A stretch of 64,000 nt of DNA from Firmicutes bacterium ASF500 (GCA_000492175.2 CP097573.1:124001-188000); one strand, 5' to 3'. Counted from the first letter of the stretch, positions 1 to 9,845 are shown. Translations and numbers: made by a program. Notes: a model not told the origin generated them from the letters alone.

Positions 1-80
1 GGATAGCGGGAATCAGCAACCACGATACGATAGAAGGGAGCCTTCTTCGCGCCCATGCGGCGCAGTCTGATTTTAACCAT
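1..80 (-). CDS. rpsP: 30S ribosomal protein S16, N-terminal part
   Basis: The first 26 residues, reading MVKIRLRRMGAKKAPFYRIV and onward, are the conserved N-terminus of ribosomal protein S16, a small-subunit protein needed for 30S assembly. The ATG at 80-78 is preceded by a good GGAGG site on the minus strand. The rest of the gene lies beyond the left edge. It sits downstream of ylxM-ffh on the same strand, the usual ffh-rpsP order in Firmicutes. Confidence 0.93.
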   Translation of the reverse strand, partial: MVKIRLRRMGAKKAPFYRIVVADSRY

Positions 81-114
81 GTATCTTCACCTCCAAATGA
101 ATTTGTTAATTATA

Positions 115-329
115 TGGAAAGCGCACGCGGCGCTTCGCCAACATCCCAAAGGCCCCTTTTGAAAGGGGCTGTCAGCCGCAGGCTGACTGAGGATTGCGTT
201 CGCGAAGCGAACATACGAAGTAAACCAAGTCTGTGCAAGTCTCGATTGCTTCGCATATTTTGGCTTCGCCAAAATGCAATCCTCCGCCCCAGTTTGCGAA
301 CTGGGGCACCTCCTTTCAAAAGGAGGCTT
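115..329. repeat. intergenic palindromic repeat between ffh and rpsP
   Basis: The gap between ffh and rpsP is filled by nested inverted repeats: a GGCCCC/GGGGC hairpin near 151-169, a GCTGAC stem near 170-190, a TTCGC hairpin near 198-212, and a CCAGTTTGCGAACTGG stem near 289-304 followed by a CCTCC..GGAGG pair. GATTG near 192 and CAATC near 280 form outer arms. It resembles dispersed intergenic palindromes of GC-rich Oscillospiraceae. It could weaken read-through between ffh and rpsP, but no clear U-run terminator is seen. Confidence 0.5.
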
Positions 330-1691
330 TTAAAACGGCATCCCCGGCATTCCCCGGCCCTTTTTGCCCATCATCTTGCGCATATTCTTGGGCATTTTGC
401 CGCCGGAGAACTGGCGGGTCATGGCCTGGACCATTTCGAACTGCTTGAGCAGGCGGTTAACGTCCACCACCTGGGTGCCAGAGCCGGCGGCGATGCGCTT
501 TTTCCGGCTGGAGTTCAGAAGCTTTACATCCTCCCGCTCGGCAGGGGTCATGGACAGGATGATGGCCTCCATCCGCTGGAGGAGCTTTTCGTCCATGGTG
601 GCCCCCTCCAGGTCGCTGGCCTTGACGCCGGGGAGCATCCCGGCGATCTCGGTGAGGGAGCCCATGTTTTTCAGCTGCTTCATCTGCTCGTAGAAGTCGC
701 CCAGGGTGAATTTGTTCTTTCTCAGCTTCTCCTGGAGCTCCAGGGCCTTTTTCTGGTCAAAGCTCTGCTCCGCCTTCTCGATGAGGGAGAGCATGTCCCC
801 CATGCCCAGAATGCGGCTGGCCATACGCTCGGGGTGGAAGACCTCGATCTGGTCCAGCTTTTCCCCCACGCCCACAAATTTGATGGGCTTGCCGGTGACC
901 GCCTTGATGGACAGGGCCGCGCCGCCTCGGGCGTCGCCGTCCAGCTTGGTGAGCACCACGCCGTCGATGTCCAGAGCGTCGTCAAAGGCCTTGGCGGCAT
1001 TCACTGCGTCCTGGCCGATCATGGCGTCCACCACCAGCAAAATCTCGGTGGGCTCCACGGCGGACTTGATGTTGCGAAGCTCGTCCATCAGCTCCTCGTC
1101 CACATGGAGCCGGCCGGCGGTGTCCAGAAACACCAGGTCGTTGCCGTGCTTTTTGGCGTGCTCCACGGCGGCCTTCGCGATGTCCACCGGGTTGGTCTGG
1201 CCCATCTGAAAAACGGGGATATCCAGCTGACTGCCCACCACCTCCAGCTGCTGAATGGCGGCGGGGCGGTAGATGTCGCAGGCGGCCAGAAGGGGCCGCT
1301 TGCCGTTCTGGCGCTTCATCAGTCCGGCCAGCTTGGCGCCGTTGGTGGTTTTGCCCGCGCCCTGAAGGCCCACCATCATCACCACTGTGGGGGGCTTGGA
1401 GGAAATCTCCAGCTTGGCCGCCGACCCGCCCATCAGCTCGGTGAGCTCCTGGTTGACGATTTTGATGATCTGCTGGGCGGGGGAGAGGGCCTCCAGCACG
1501 TCGGAGCCCACGGCCTTTTCGGTGACCTGGGCCACGAACTGCTTGACCACCTTAAAGCTGACGTCGGCCTCCAGGAGGGCCAGGCGAATTTCCCGCATGG
1601 CCTCCTTCACGTCGGCCTCGGACAGACGGCCCTTGCCCCTCAGCTTTTTAAAGGCGGCGGAGAGCTTTTCAGAAAGTCCTTCAAATGCCAT
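330..1691 (-). CDS. ffh: signal recognition particle GTPase Ffh (SRP54)
   Basis: Protein of 453 residues, normal Ffh length. It binds SRP RNA and signal peptides of nascent chains and delivers ribosomes to FtsY at the membrane. An N-terminal four-helix N domain is followed by the G domain, with G1 motif GLQGAGKTT near residues 108-116, then DTAGRLHVD and TKLDGDARGG motifs. The methionine-rich M domain ends in MRKMMGKKGRGMPGMPF. The gene starts 4 nt after the ylxM stop, so the two are co-transcribed. Confidence 0.98.
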   Translation of the reverse strand: MAFEGLSEKLSAAFKKLRGKGRLSEADVKEAMREIRLALLEADVSFKVVKQFVAQVTEKAVGSDVLEALSPAQQIIKIVNQELTELMGGSAAKLEISSKPPTVVMMVGLQGAGKTTNGAKLAGLMKRQNGKRPLLAACDIYRPAAIQQLEVVGSQLDIPVFQMGQTNPVDIAKAAVEHAKKHGNDLVFLDTAGRLHVDEELMDELRNIKSAVEPTEILLVVDAMIGQDAVNAAKAFDDALDIDGVVLTKLDGDARGGAALSIKAVTGKPIKFVGVGEKLDQIEVFHPERMASRILGMGDMLSLIEKAEQSFDQKKALELQEKLRKNKFTLGDFYEQMKQLKNMGSLTEIAGMLPGVKASDLEGATMDEKLLQRMEAIILSMTPAEREDVKLLNSSRKKRIAAGSGTQVVDVNRLLKQFEMVQAMTRQFSGGKMPKNMRKMMGKKGRGMPGMPF

Positions 1692-1695
1692 AAGC

Positions 1696-2061
1696 TTACT
1701 CCTTCAACAGGGCTGCGGCGGTGTCCCGGATTTGGAGGGCGAGGCCCTCCAGCTCCTCGTTGTCCTGCCGGACGGACAGCTCCGCCATCCGAACGGCGGA
1801 GCGGTGCAGCACCTCCAGCTGGGCGCGCATGGTGTGGAACCGCTTAATCAGGCCGGTCTTGTCCTCCAGGTCGGTGAGGATGTTTTCCGCCCGGACGATC
1901 ACATCCCGGACGCCCTGGCGGGTGATGCCGTAGTTTTCGGCGATCTCGCCCAGGGACAGGTCCTCGTTGTAATAGAGGTCGTAGAACTCCTTCTGCCGGT
2001 CTGTCAGCACGTCGCCGTAAAAATCGAAGAGCATGGTCATCCGATAGGCCTGACTTTTCAT
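1696..2061 (-). CDS. ylxM: YlxM-type SRP-associated DNA-binding protein
   Basis: Protein of 121 residues matching the UPF0122/YlxM family, a sigma-like helix-turn-helix protein almost always encoded just before ffh. The helix-turn-helix lies near residues 28-52, in the stretch LSLGEIAENYGITRQGVRD; a charged C-terminal helix follows. Its biochemical role is poorly defined, but it is thought to act with the SRP. It has a GGAGG site upstream and its own promoter on the minus strand. Confidence 0.93.
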   Translation of the reverse strand: MKSQAYRMTMLFDFYGDVLTDRQKEFYDLYYNEDLSLGEIAENYGITRQGVRDVIVRAENILTDLEDKTGLIKRFHTMRAQLEVLHRSAVRMAELSVRQDNEELEGLALQIRDTAAALLKE

Positions 2062-2115
2062 GGAGCGCGACCTCCTTTTTCTCGAAATGTAAAGCCCATA
2101 AACTTTACATTCCGA

Positions 2116-2144
2116 ACTCTACCATATTTTACGCCGTTTGTCAA
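2116..2144 (-). promoter_or_regulatory. sigma-A promoter for ylxM-ffh
   Basis: On the minus strand a perfect -35 TTGACA (2144-2139), a 17-bp spacer and a -10 TAGAGT (2121-2116) lie about 55 bp upstream of ylxM. The position fits an SRP operon promoter. Confidence 0.65.
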
Positions 2145-2231
2145 GTCAAAATCCTTGCCGGCGCGGCGGGCTCTTTTGGTATATTCCGCCAGGGGCGGGG
2201 GCAAACTGGAGGCACGAATGGAGGTATTTTC

Positions 2232-5200
2232 ATGTCCAACACCCCCCACGTCCCCATGGACGACGCCCATTTAAAGCAATACGCCGCCAACGCCGCCCGG
2301 GAGGCCCGGCTGGAGGGGGCGGTCTCCTGCCGTGCCCTGTCCCGAAGGGTGCGGGCCGGTCTGCGGACAACACGCCGGGCTCAGGAGGCGCTGAACCTGT
2401 GGAGCGCCGGGCGGACCGCCCTGCCGGGGGCGGCGGAGTGGCTGCTGGACAACCACTACCTGGCCGTCCGGGAGGGGGAGCGGGCCCGGGAGGCCCTGAA
2501 GGGCGGAAGGCCCCTCCGGGGGACGGCGGGGGGAGCCGCTCTCCTCCAGCGCTGTGCCCAGAGCGCCCTGTGGGCGGTGCCCGACCTGGACCAGGGGCGG
2601 CTGGCCCTCTATCTGGAGGGCTTTCAGTCGGTCTGCCCCCTGACGGAGCGGGAGCTGTCCCTGTTCGTCCCCGCCCTGGCGGGGGCGCTGGTGGAGCGGC
2701 TGGCCGGGCTGTGCGGCGATGTGGACGCCCTCAAGGGGGACAAGGTACCGGCGGAAGAGATGGGGGCGGTGTTCACCGCCCTGCGGGCCCTGTCGGGCGC
2801 GGAGTGGACCGCCCTGCTGGAGGGAGCCAGCCGGGTGGAGCGGGTGCTGAATCGGGACCCCTCGGGCCACTACCCCCACATGGACGAGGACACCCGCCGC
2901 CGCTACCGGCAGAGGGTGTGCCGGCTGGCGAAAAAATACCACCTGGAGGAGGGGCAGTCCGCCCGCCAGGCCCTGGAGCTGGCCCAGAAGGGGGAGGGCC
3001 CCCGCCGCCATGTGGGCTGGTACCTCTACCGGGAGCCCCTGGGGAAAGGGGAGCGGTCCCGCTCCGGGGTGAGCTATGGGGTCGTGGTGCTGGGGCTGTC
3101 CCTGCTGGCCTCCCTGGCCCTGTGGCGGGCGGCGGGGACCCCCCTGGCCGCGGTGCTGCTGATTCTGCCCCTGTCGGACATTGTAAAAAATGTGCTGGAC
3201 TTCCTCCTGGTCCGGCTGGTGCCCCCCCGCCCGGTGCCCCGGATGGAGCTGGAGGGCGGTATCCCCAAGGAGGGCCGCACCCTGTGCGTGGTGGTGTCTC
3301 TCCTCACGGGGGAGGACAGCGGCCCCAAATTAGCCGCCCTGCTGGAGCGTTACCGTCTGGCCAACCGGGACGCGGGGCCGGAGCTGAGGCTAGGCATCCT
3401 GGCCGACCTGCCCGACAGCGGCGTCCCCATGGGGGAGGAGGGGACCGCCTGGATGGACAGCGCCCGCCGGGCCGTCGACAGCCTGAACGAGAAATACGGC
3501 GGCGGCTTCTTCCTCTTTTTCCGCACCCCCAAATTCAGCAAGCGGGACGAGCGCTATATGGGCTGGGAACGGAAGCGAGGGGCCCTCACCGAGCTGGTCC
3601 GCCTGCTGAAGGGGAAGGAATCCGGCTTGGAGGTGAAGGCGGGGGAGAGGAGCTGGCTGGGCCAGGTAAAATATGTCATCACCCTGGACTCGGACACCAG
3701 CCTCAACGTGGGTACCGCCCGGGAGATGGCCGGGGCCATGCTCCACCCCCTGAACCAGCCGGTGATCGACCCGAAGCGGCGGGTCGTCACCACGGGACAC
3801 GCCCTCTTCCAGCCCCGGGTGGCGGTGGAGCTGGAGGCGGCCAACAAATCCCTCTTCGCCAAAATTTTCGGGGGACTGGGGGGCGTGGACCCCTACGGCT
3901 CCGCCGCCAGCGACGTGTACCACGACCTCTTCGACCAGGGCACCTACACCGGCAAGGGGGTCTTTTCCGTAGACGCCTTCTATACCTGCCTCAACGACCG
4001 CTTTCCCGACAACGCCATCCTGTCCCACGACCTGCTGGAGGGCAGTTACCTCCGGGCGGGCCTGCTGGGAGAGGTGGAGCTCACCGACGGCTGTCCCTGG
4101 CAGGTCTATGGCTATTTCGCTCGCCTCCACCGGTGGATTCGGGGGGACTGGCAGCTGCTGCCCTGGCTGGGGAAGCGGGTCCCCGACGGCCGGGGCGGGC
4201 GGGAGGACAACCCTCTGCCTCCCCTGGCCAAGTGGAAGCTTCTGGACAACCTCCGCCGGTCCTTGAGCCCCGTTTTTACCCTGGTGACCCTGGTGCTGGG
4301 CATGTGCTTCTCCGGACGGGTGTTCGCCTGGGCCGGGGGGATCGCCGTGCTGGCGGCGGCGTCCAACCTGCTGCTGTCCGGGGCGGAACTGGCCGTCCGG
4401 CGCTCCGGAAAACGGCGGCGGTATCACTCCACCGTCATCGCCGGGCTGGCCGGGGCCATTTTGCAGACCGCCGTCCAGCTTATTTTCCTGCCCTATCAGG
4501 CCTATATCTCCCTGACGGCCATCTCCTCCGCCCTGTGGCGAATGACAGTTTCCCACAAAAACCTCCTGGCCTGGGTCACCGCCGCCCAGACGGAGAAGGG
4601 GAAGGGAAGCGTCCCCTTCTACTATAAAAAGGCCTGGTTTTCGGCGGCGGCGGGGATTTTTGTGCTCCTGTTCGCCCAGCTCAGGTTTGGCAGGGCGGTG
4701 GGACTGGTCTGGCTGCTGGCTCCGGCGCTGGCCTGGGCGGTGAGCCGGCCCTCCAGGCGGGGCCGCGCCCTGCCCCCCGCCGACCGGGCCTTTCTCCTCC
4801 ACCAGGCCACCCTCATCTGGCGCTACTTTGACAAATTCCTCCGGGAGGAGGACCACTTCCTCCCCCCGGACAACTGGCAGGAGCAGCCCGGCCCCGTGCT
4901 GGCCCGGAGGACCTCCCCCACCAACATCGGTATGGCTCTGCTGTCGGTGATGGCGGCGGCGGACCTGGACCTGACTTCCCGGAAGCGGGCGGTGGAGCTC
5001 ATCTCCCGCATTCTGGACACGGTGGAGGGGCTGGACAAGTGGAGGGGACACCTCTATAACTGGTATGACACCGCCGCAGCGCAGCCTCTCCGCCCCCGGT
5101 ATGTGTCCACGGTGGACAGCGGCAACCTGCGGGGCTGTCTCATCGCCCTGCGGGAGGGGCTGTATCAGTGGGGGGAAGACGTGCTGGCCCGCCGGGCCGA

Positions 5201-8200
5201 GGCCCTGTCCAACGGGATGGACTGCGCCCCTCTCTTCGACCCAGAGCGGCGGTTGTTCTCCATCGGCTATGAGGTGGAGCAGGATAAGCTTACCGACGGC
5301 TTCTATGACCTGATGGCCAGCGAGGCCCGGCAGACCAGCTTTATCAGCGTGGCCCGGGGGGAGGTCCCCGCCCGCCACTGGCGTCGGCTGGGCCGGATGC
5401 TGCTGGGGGACAACGACTACTGCGGTATGGCCTCCTGGACGGGCACCATGTTCGAGTATTTCATGCCCAACCTCCTCCTGCCCTGCGAGCCCAACTCCTT
5501 CCTCTACGAGACCCTGTCCTTCTGCGTCTACGCTCAGAAGCGCCGGGGGTACAAGACCAAACGGCCCTGGGGCATCTCTGAGTCGGGCTTCTACGCTTTC
5601 GACCCGGGCATGAACTACCAGTACAAGGCCCACGGGGTCCAGGCCCTGGGGCTGAAGCGGGGGCTGGACGCCGAGCTGGTCATTTCCCCCTACTCCTCCT
5701 TCCTGGTGCTGCTGCTGGCCCCCCGGAGCGCGCTGAGAAACCTGCGCCGCCTGCGGGACATGGGGCTGGAGGGCCGCTACGGCCTCTACGAGGCGGTGGA
5801 CTACACCACCTCCCGCCTCACCGGGGAGGAGGACCGGGAGGTGGTCCGCTCCTATATGTCCCACCACCTGGGGATGAGCCTGTTGGCCATCGACAATGTT
5901 CTCCGGGACAATGTGATGCAAAAGCGCTTTATGAGGGACTGCGACATGTCCGCCTACCGGGAGCTGCTCCAGGAGCGGGTGCCGGTTGGGGCCCCCATCA
6001 TGAAGCAGGAGGAGCGGGACTTTCCCGCGCGGCTCCGGCCCGCTCCCGGTCCCGCCCTGGTCCAGGAGGGGACGGACTTCGGACGGCGGTTCCCCCGGTG
6101 CCGCCTGCTGTCCAACGGCAGCTACAGTGTTCTGGTCTGCGACAACGGCCTCACCCTGTCCCAAGCGGGGGAGCTGTCTGTTACCCTGGCCCGGCCCGGG
6201 GCCTATTACGCCCCCGCCGGGGTGTCCGTTTTCTTCAACGGCCCTGGTGGACTGACAGGTCTGACCCCCGCCCCCCTCTATCAGGAGGGAAGGGTGTACC
6301 ACTGGGAGCTTGACGCCTCGGCCGCGTGCTGGAGCCTGGAAAAGGAGGGCCTGTCCGCCCGGACCGCCCTCACCGTCCCCCGGCGGGAGAATGGGGAATT
6401 GCGCCGGGTGGAGCTGCGGAGCAAGGGGAGGCTGGAGGGGGAGCTGCTGTTCTATCTGGAGCCCGTCCTCTGTCCCCAGCGGGACTTTGACGCCCACCCG
6501 GCCTTCTCCCGGCTGTTTCTGGAGTGCTCCCTGGAGGGGGACGGGGCTCTGTTTCACCGCCGCCCCCGGGGGGAGGAGGAGGGGCCGTATCTGGCCGTCC
6601 TCTGGACGGGGGACGGGGCCTCCGGCAGTCTGGACCGCTCCGCCGCCCTGGGCCGGGGCGGACTGCGGGCCCTGCCCGGCCGGAGGCCGGGCCCCCTGAC
6701 GGCTGGGATGGGCTCTGACCCCTGCCTGATGGTCCGGCTCCCCGTTACCCTGGCGGCGGGGGAGAAAAAAAGCTTCTCCCTGGCCCTGGCCCTGGGGGAC
6801 ACCCCGGAGGCGGCCCGGGAGGGGGCGCGGCGCATCCTGTCCGGCAGGGACGGGGGGCCGGCCTCCCTGGCTCCGTCGGTCCAGAAGCTGGCCCTTGGCG
6901 AGAGGGAGGCCCTGTCCGCCTTCGACCTGCTCTCCCGGCTGGCCGCAGCGGAGGAGGGGGCGGACCGACCGCCCCAAAATACCCTGTGGCCCTATGGCAT
7001 CTCCGGCGATCTGCCCATCGCCGCCGGGACAGTGGCCGGGGAGACGGAGGAGGCCGTCCTGTGGTGCCGTTGGCACCAGCTGCTTACCCGGGCGGGCTAC
7101 CCCTTCGATCTGGTGCTTCTCCTGGAGGAGGGGGGCGACTACCGCCGTCCCCTCCGCTCCGGGATCACGGAGGAGCTGAAAAAGCTGGGGGCGGAATCCG
7201 CCCTGGGGGCCAAGGGGGGCATCCACCTGGCCGGTCCCGACGCCGCCCCGGCGGTGCTGGCCTGGGCAAGGGCTGTCTTGCCGCTGGAGGAGAGGGAAAT
7301 TGCCGAGGAGATCGCCCCGCCGCCTCCGGCGGCACTGGCCCCTGAGCCGGCCTCCTGGGAGATGGCCGGGGATACCGTCGTCATCCGCTGCGGCGGCCAT
7401 CTGCCCCCGGTGGGGTGGAGCCAGGTGCTGTGCAACCCGGAATTTGGCTGGCTCACCGACGAGACAGGGGCGGGCCTGCTCTGGTCCGGGGGCAACGCCC
7501 GGGAGGGCAAACTGACCCCTTGGGCCAACGACCCCCTGGCCGTGGGCGGTCAGGAGGCCGTTATGGTGAACCTGGACGGGGGGATCTACTCCGTCTTTGC
7601 CGCCGGGGACGGGCTGGCCTGTACCGTCACCTACGGTCCCGGGTTTGCCCGGTGGGAGAAGGAGCTGCCCGGAGCCAGATTGACCGCCGAGGGGTTCGTT
7701 CCCCTGGAGGAAAACAGGCGGGTCCTGCGGTTCACCCTCACCGGCGGGTCTGGACGGCTGACCTACCGCCTGGGGGAGGGGGAGCCCATCTCCGCCGCTC
7801 TGGCCAACGGGCAGAGGGTCTGCCTGGTGACAAAGGAGAGCGGCGGCGGGCCCAGCTCCCGGTTCCTCCGGGAGGACTTCCCGCCGGAGGAGACCCTGTC
7901 CTGGTGGCGGGAGCGGGTGTCCGCCCTCACCGTCAAGACCCCGGACGGGGCGCTGGACCGGTATCTCGGCGGCTGGTGTCTCTATCAGGTAATCGCCTGC
8001 CGGATGATGGCCCGGACCAGCCAGTATCAGAACGGCGGGGCCTTCGGCTTCCGGGACCAGCTCCAGGACGCCGCCGCCCTGGTATACGCCTGGCCCCAGC
8101 GGACGAGGGAGCAGCTGCTGCTGGCGGCCTCCCGGCAGTTTGAGGAGGGGGACGTGCAGCACTGGTGGCACCCGCCCCAGGGGGCCGGGGTGCGCACCCG

Positions 8201-9368
8201 CATCTCCGACGACCTGCTGTGGCTGCCCTGGGTGCTGTGCCGGTACTGCGCCGTCACCGGGGACTGGGCCCTGCTGGAGGAGGAGGTCCCCTATCTCGCC
8301 GCCAGGCCCCTGGAGCCGGGGGAGAAGGACCGGTATGAGGTCCCCGGGGTGAGCGAGGTCCGGGAGTCCCTCTACCGCCACGGCCTCGCGGCCATCCACT
8401 GCGCCCTGAGCCGGGGGACGGGTCCCCACGGTCTGGCAAGGATGGGCAGCGGCGACTGGAACGACGGCATGGACAAGGTGGAGGGGGAGTCGGTTTGGCT
8501 TACCTGGTTCCTGGCGGCGGTCTTGCAGGACTTCGCCGCCCTGTGCCGCCGGATGGACGAGGGGGCCCGGGCCGACGACCTGCTCCGCCGGGCGGATTCC
8601 CTCATCAAGGCCGCTCAGAGCGCCTGGGACGGCGGCTGGTACCGCCGGGGCTATTACGAGGACGGCGCCCCACTGGGCTCGGCGGAGAGCGCCCAGTGTC
8701 AGATCGACTCCATTGCCCAGTCCTTTGCCCTCTTCCCGGCGGGGACCGACCGGAAACGGGCGGATGAGGCCGTCTCCGCCGCCCTGGACCGGCTCTTTGA
8801 CCGGGAGGCCGGGGTGGTCCGCCTCTTCGACCCAGCCTTTGACAGCACCGGGGATAAGGACCCGGGCTATATCAAGGGCTATCCCTCCGGAGTGCGGGAG
8901 AACGGCGGGCAGTATACCCACGCCTCCGTGTGGCTGGCTATGGCCTGCTTCCGCCTGGACCGCCCGGCGGAGGGCTGGGCCGTCTTGAAGGCCCTCCTGC
9001 CCGAGGGCCATGAGACGGAAATTTACCGGGCGGAGCCCTACGTCATCGCCGCCGACGTGTCCTACGCCCCCGGCCGGGTGGGCCGGGCGGGCTGGTCCTG
9101 GTACACCGGAGCCGCCGGATGGTACTGGCAGGTCGCCGTCCAGGAGCTGCTGGGCCTGCGGGTTCTGGAGGGCCGGCTCACAGTTGAGCCCAACCTCCCC
9201 CCGGACTGGCCGGGCTATGAGGCGGTTTGGAGACTGCCAAAGGGCGAGCTGACAATTTGCGTCCAACGCGCCGGGTCCTACTCCGCCTTCCTGGACGGCA
9301 AGCCGGTCCAGGAAGGCGTCCCCCTGGCGGAGCTCAAGGGGACGCATAGGCTGGAGGTTACGGTTTAG
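2232..9368 (+). CDS. NdvB/ChvB-like cyclic beta-1,2-glucan synthase family protein (GT84 plus GH94)
   Basis: Giant protein of 2378 residues. The N-terminal 250 residues are a helical region. Hydrophobic segments near residues 285-330, and again near 680-850, flank a glycosyltransferase domain: a TLDSDTS motif near residue 485 gives the nucleotide-sugar/metal-binding Asp-x-Asp, and RLHRWIRGDW near 630 resembles the QxxRW acceptor motif. A glucoamylase-like middle region follows. The C-terminal third is GH94-like, with the catalytic stretch SGDWNDGMDKV near residue 2075. Family members build beta-1,2-glucans at the inner membrane, and the phosphorylase-like domain trims chain length. It is shorter than the about 2800-residue rhizobial proteins. 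GGAGG lies 8 nt before the ATG. The exact glycan is not known from sequence. Confidence 0.9.
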   Translation: MSNTPHVPMDDAHLKQYAANAAREARLEGAVSCRALSRRVRAGLRTTRRAQEALNLWSAGRTALPGAAEWLLDNHYLAVREGERAREALKGGRPLRGTAGGAALLQRCAQSALWAVPDLDQGRLALYLEGFQSVCPLTERELSLFVPALAGALVERLAGLCGDVDALKGDKVPAEEMGAVFTALRALSGAEWTALLEGASRVERVLNRDPSGHYPHMDEDTRRRYRQRVCRLAKKYHLEEGQSARQALELAQKGEGPRRHVGWYLYREPLGKGERSRSGVSYGVVVLGLSLLASLALWRAAGTPLAAVLLILPLSDIVKNVLDFLLVRLVPPRPVPRMELEGGIPKEGRTLCVVVSLLTGEDSGPKLAALLERYRLANRDAGPELRLGILADLPDSGVPMGEEGTAWMDSARRAVDSLNEKYGGGFFLFFRTPKFSKRDERYMGWERKRGALTELVRLLKGKESGLEVKAGERSWLGQVKYVITLDSDTSLNVGTAREMAGAMLHPLNQPVIDPKRRVVTTGHALFQPRVAVELEAANKSLFAKIFGGLGGVDPYGSAASDVYHDLFDQGTYTGKGVFSVDAFYTCLNDRFPDNAILSHDLLEGSYLRAGLLGEVELTDGCPWQVYGYFARLHRWIRGDWQLLPWLGKRVPDGRGGREDNPLPPLAKWKLLDNLRRSLSPVFTLVTLVLGMCFSGRVFAWAGGIAVLAAASNLLLSGAELAVRRSGKRRRYHSTVIAGLAGAILQTAVQLIFLPYQAYISLTAISSALWRMTVSHKNLLAWVTAAQTEKGKGSVPFYYKKAWFSAAAGIFVLLFAQLRFGRAVGLVWLLAPALAWAVSRPSRRGRALPPADRAFLLHQATLIWRYFDKFLREEDHFLPPDNWQEQPGPVLARRTSPTNIGMALLSVMAAADLDLTSRKRAVELISRILDTVEGLDKWRGHLYNWYDTAAAQPLRPRYVSTVDSGNLRGCLIALREGLYQWGEDVLARRAEALSNGMDCAPLFDPERRLFSIGYEVEQDKLTDGFYDLMASEARQTSFISVARGEVPARHWRRLGRMLLGDNDYCGMASWTGTMFEYFMPNLLLPCEPNSFLYETLSFCVYAQKRRGYKTKRPWGISESGFYAFDPGMNYQYKAHGVQALGLKRGLDAELVISPYSSFLVLLLAPRSALRNLRRLRDMGLEGRYGLYEAVDYTTSRLTGEEDREVVRSYMSHHLGMSLLAIDNVLRDNVMQKRFMRDCDMSAYRELLQERVPVGAPIMKQEERDFPARLRPAPGPALVQEGTDFGRRFPRCRLLSNGSYSVLVCDNGLTLSQAGELSVTLARPGAYYAPAGVSVFFNGPGGLTGLTPAPLYQEGRVYHWELDASAACWSLEKEGLSARTALTVPRRENGELRRVELRSKGRLEGELLFYLEPVLCPQRDFDAHPAFSRLFLECSLEGDGALFHRRPRGEEEGPYLAVLWTGDGASGSLDRSAALGRGGLRALPGRRPGPLTAGMGSDPCLMVRLPVTLAAGEKKSFSLALALGDTPEAAREGARRILSGRDGGPASLAPSVQKLALGEREALSAFDLLSRLAAAEEGADRPPQNTLWPYGISGDLPIAAGTVAGETEEAVLWCRWHQLLTRAGYPFDLVLLLEEGGDYRRPLRSGITEELKKLGAESALGAKGGIHLAGPDAAPAVLAWARAVLPLEEREIAEEIAPPPPAALAPEPASWEMAGDTVVIRCGGHLPPVGWSQVLCNPEFGWLTDETGAGLLWSGGNAREGKLTPWANDPLAVGGQEAVMVNLDGGIYSVFAAGDGLACTVTYGPGFARWEKELPGARLTAEGFVPLEENRRVLRFTLTGGSGRLTYRLGEGEPISAALANGQRVCLVTKESGGGPSSRFLREDFPPEETLSWWRERVSALTVKTPDGALDRYLGGWCLYQVIACRMMARTSQYQNGGAFGFRDQLQDAAALVYAWPQRTREQLLLAASRQFEEGDVQHWWHPPQGAGVRTRISDDLLWLPWVLCRYCAVTGDWALLEEEVPYLAARPLEPGEKDRYEVPGVSEVRESLYRHGLAAIHCALSRGTGPHGLARMGSGDWNDGMDKVEGESVWLTWFLAAVLQDFAALCRRMDEGARADDLLRRADSLIKAAQSAWDGGWYRRGYYEDGAPLGSAESAQCQIDSIAQSFALFPAGTDRKRADEAVSAALDRLFDREAGVVRLFDPAFDSTGDKDPGYIKGYPSGVRENGGQYTHASVWLAMACFRLDRPAEGWAVLKALLPEGHETEIYRAEPYVIAADVSYAPGRVGRAGWSWYTGAAGWYWQVAVQELLGLRVLEGRLTVEPNLPPDWPGYEAVWRLPKGELTICVQRAGSYSAFLDGKPVQEGVPLAELKGTHRLEVTV

Positions 9369-9793
9369 AGGGATTTTGCAAAATAACGGGAGGGCCTCTT
9401 TTGTAGGGGCGGATATTATCCGCCCGCGGGATGCCAACCAGTCTTATTGATAACGGCGGGCGGGTAATACCCGCCCCCACAGGAACGGCTTCGGCATTTT
9501 TGAGAATTTCTCTGGACCGAGGAAACCCTGTAGGGCGGGACGACCCGGCCCGCCGTCCCCCGGAGAACGGGACACTGTCCCGGAGAGTGGCCCGCCGCCC
9601 CGGAGAATGGGACACTGTCCCGGAAAACGGCCCGCCCCCCGGAGAATGGGACGCTGTCCCGGAGAATGGCCCGCCGTCCCCAAGGAACAGGACGCCGCCC
9701 CGAGGAACGGCACGCCGGGGTCGTCGCGCCCTACGTGTGGAGGCGGGCCGGTAAAATTTTCCCAGCAACTTTACTTTTGGACGCAAGGTGTGG
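9369..9793. repeat. intergenic REP-like palindromes and a 40-bp tandem repeat
   Basis: This 425-bp gap holds no gene. First comes a GGCGGATA/TATCCGCC hairpin near 9406-9423, then GGCGGGTAATACCCGCC near 9459-9475. Next, three 40-bp tandem units start at 9561, 9601 and about 9640, with a degenerate fourth at 9681-9720. Each unit is two related 20-mers beginning CGGAGA, and the first half carries the palindrome GGGACACTGTCCC. The array is GC-rich and looks like an expanding REP-type repeat, not a CRISPR array, because there are no unique spacers. Confidence 0.7.
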
Positions 9794-9799
9794 TATGAT
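9794..9799 (+). promoter_or_regulatory. probable extended -10 for the yfmF operon
   Basis: TATGAT preceded by TGG gives an extended -10 element. The expected start of transcription, about 9806, leaves a 40-nt leader to the ATG at 9846. This argues against translation beginning at the earlier ATG at 9795. Confidence 0.45.
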
Positions 9800-9845
9800 G
9801 AATCAGCTGTACGAAAAATTTCTTTCAAAGAAAGGAACCAAAGAT

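Noticed and set aside
114-1847. A 577-codon plus-strand frame opposite ffh
   Set aside because: It is antisense to a clear ffh gene, starts in a palindromic repeat and has low-complexity His/Leu/Gly composition.
3390-9437. A 2015-codon open frame on the minus strand opposite the glucan synthase
   Set aside because: It is the Pro/Gly/Gln/His-rich shadow produced by GC-rich codons of the plus-strand gene; it has no domain pattern and no ribosome-binding site.
9561-9720. CRISPR array
   Set aside because: The units are contiguous 40-bp tandem repeats without unique spacers, and no cas gene is in the window.
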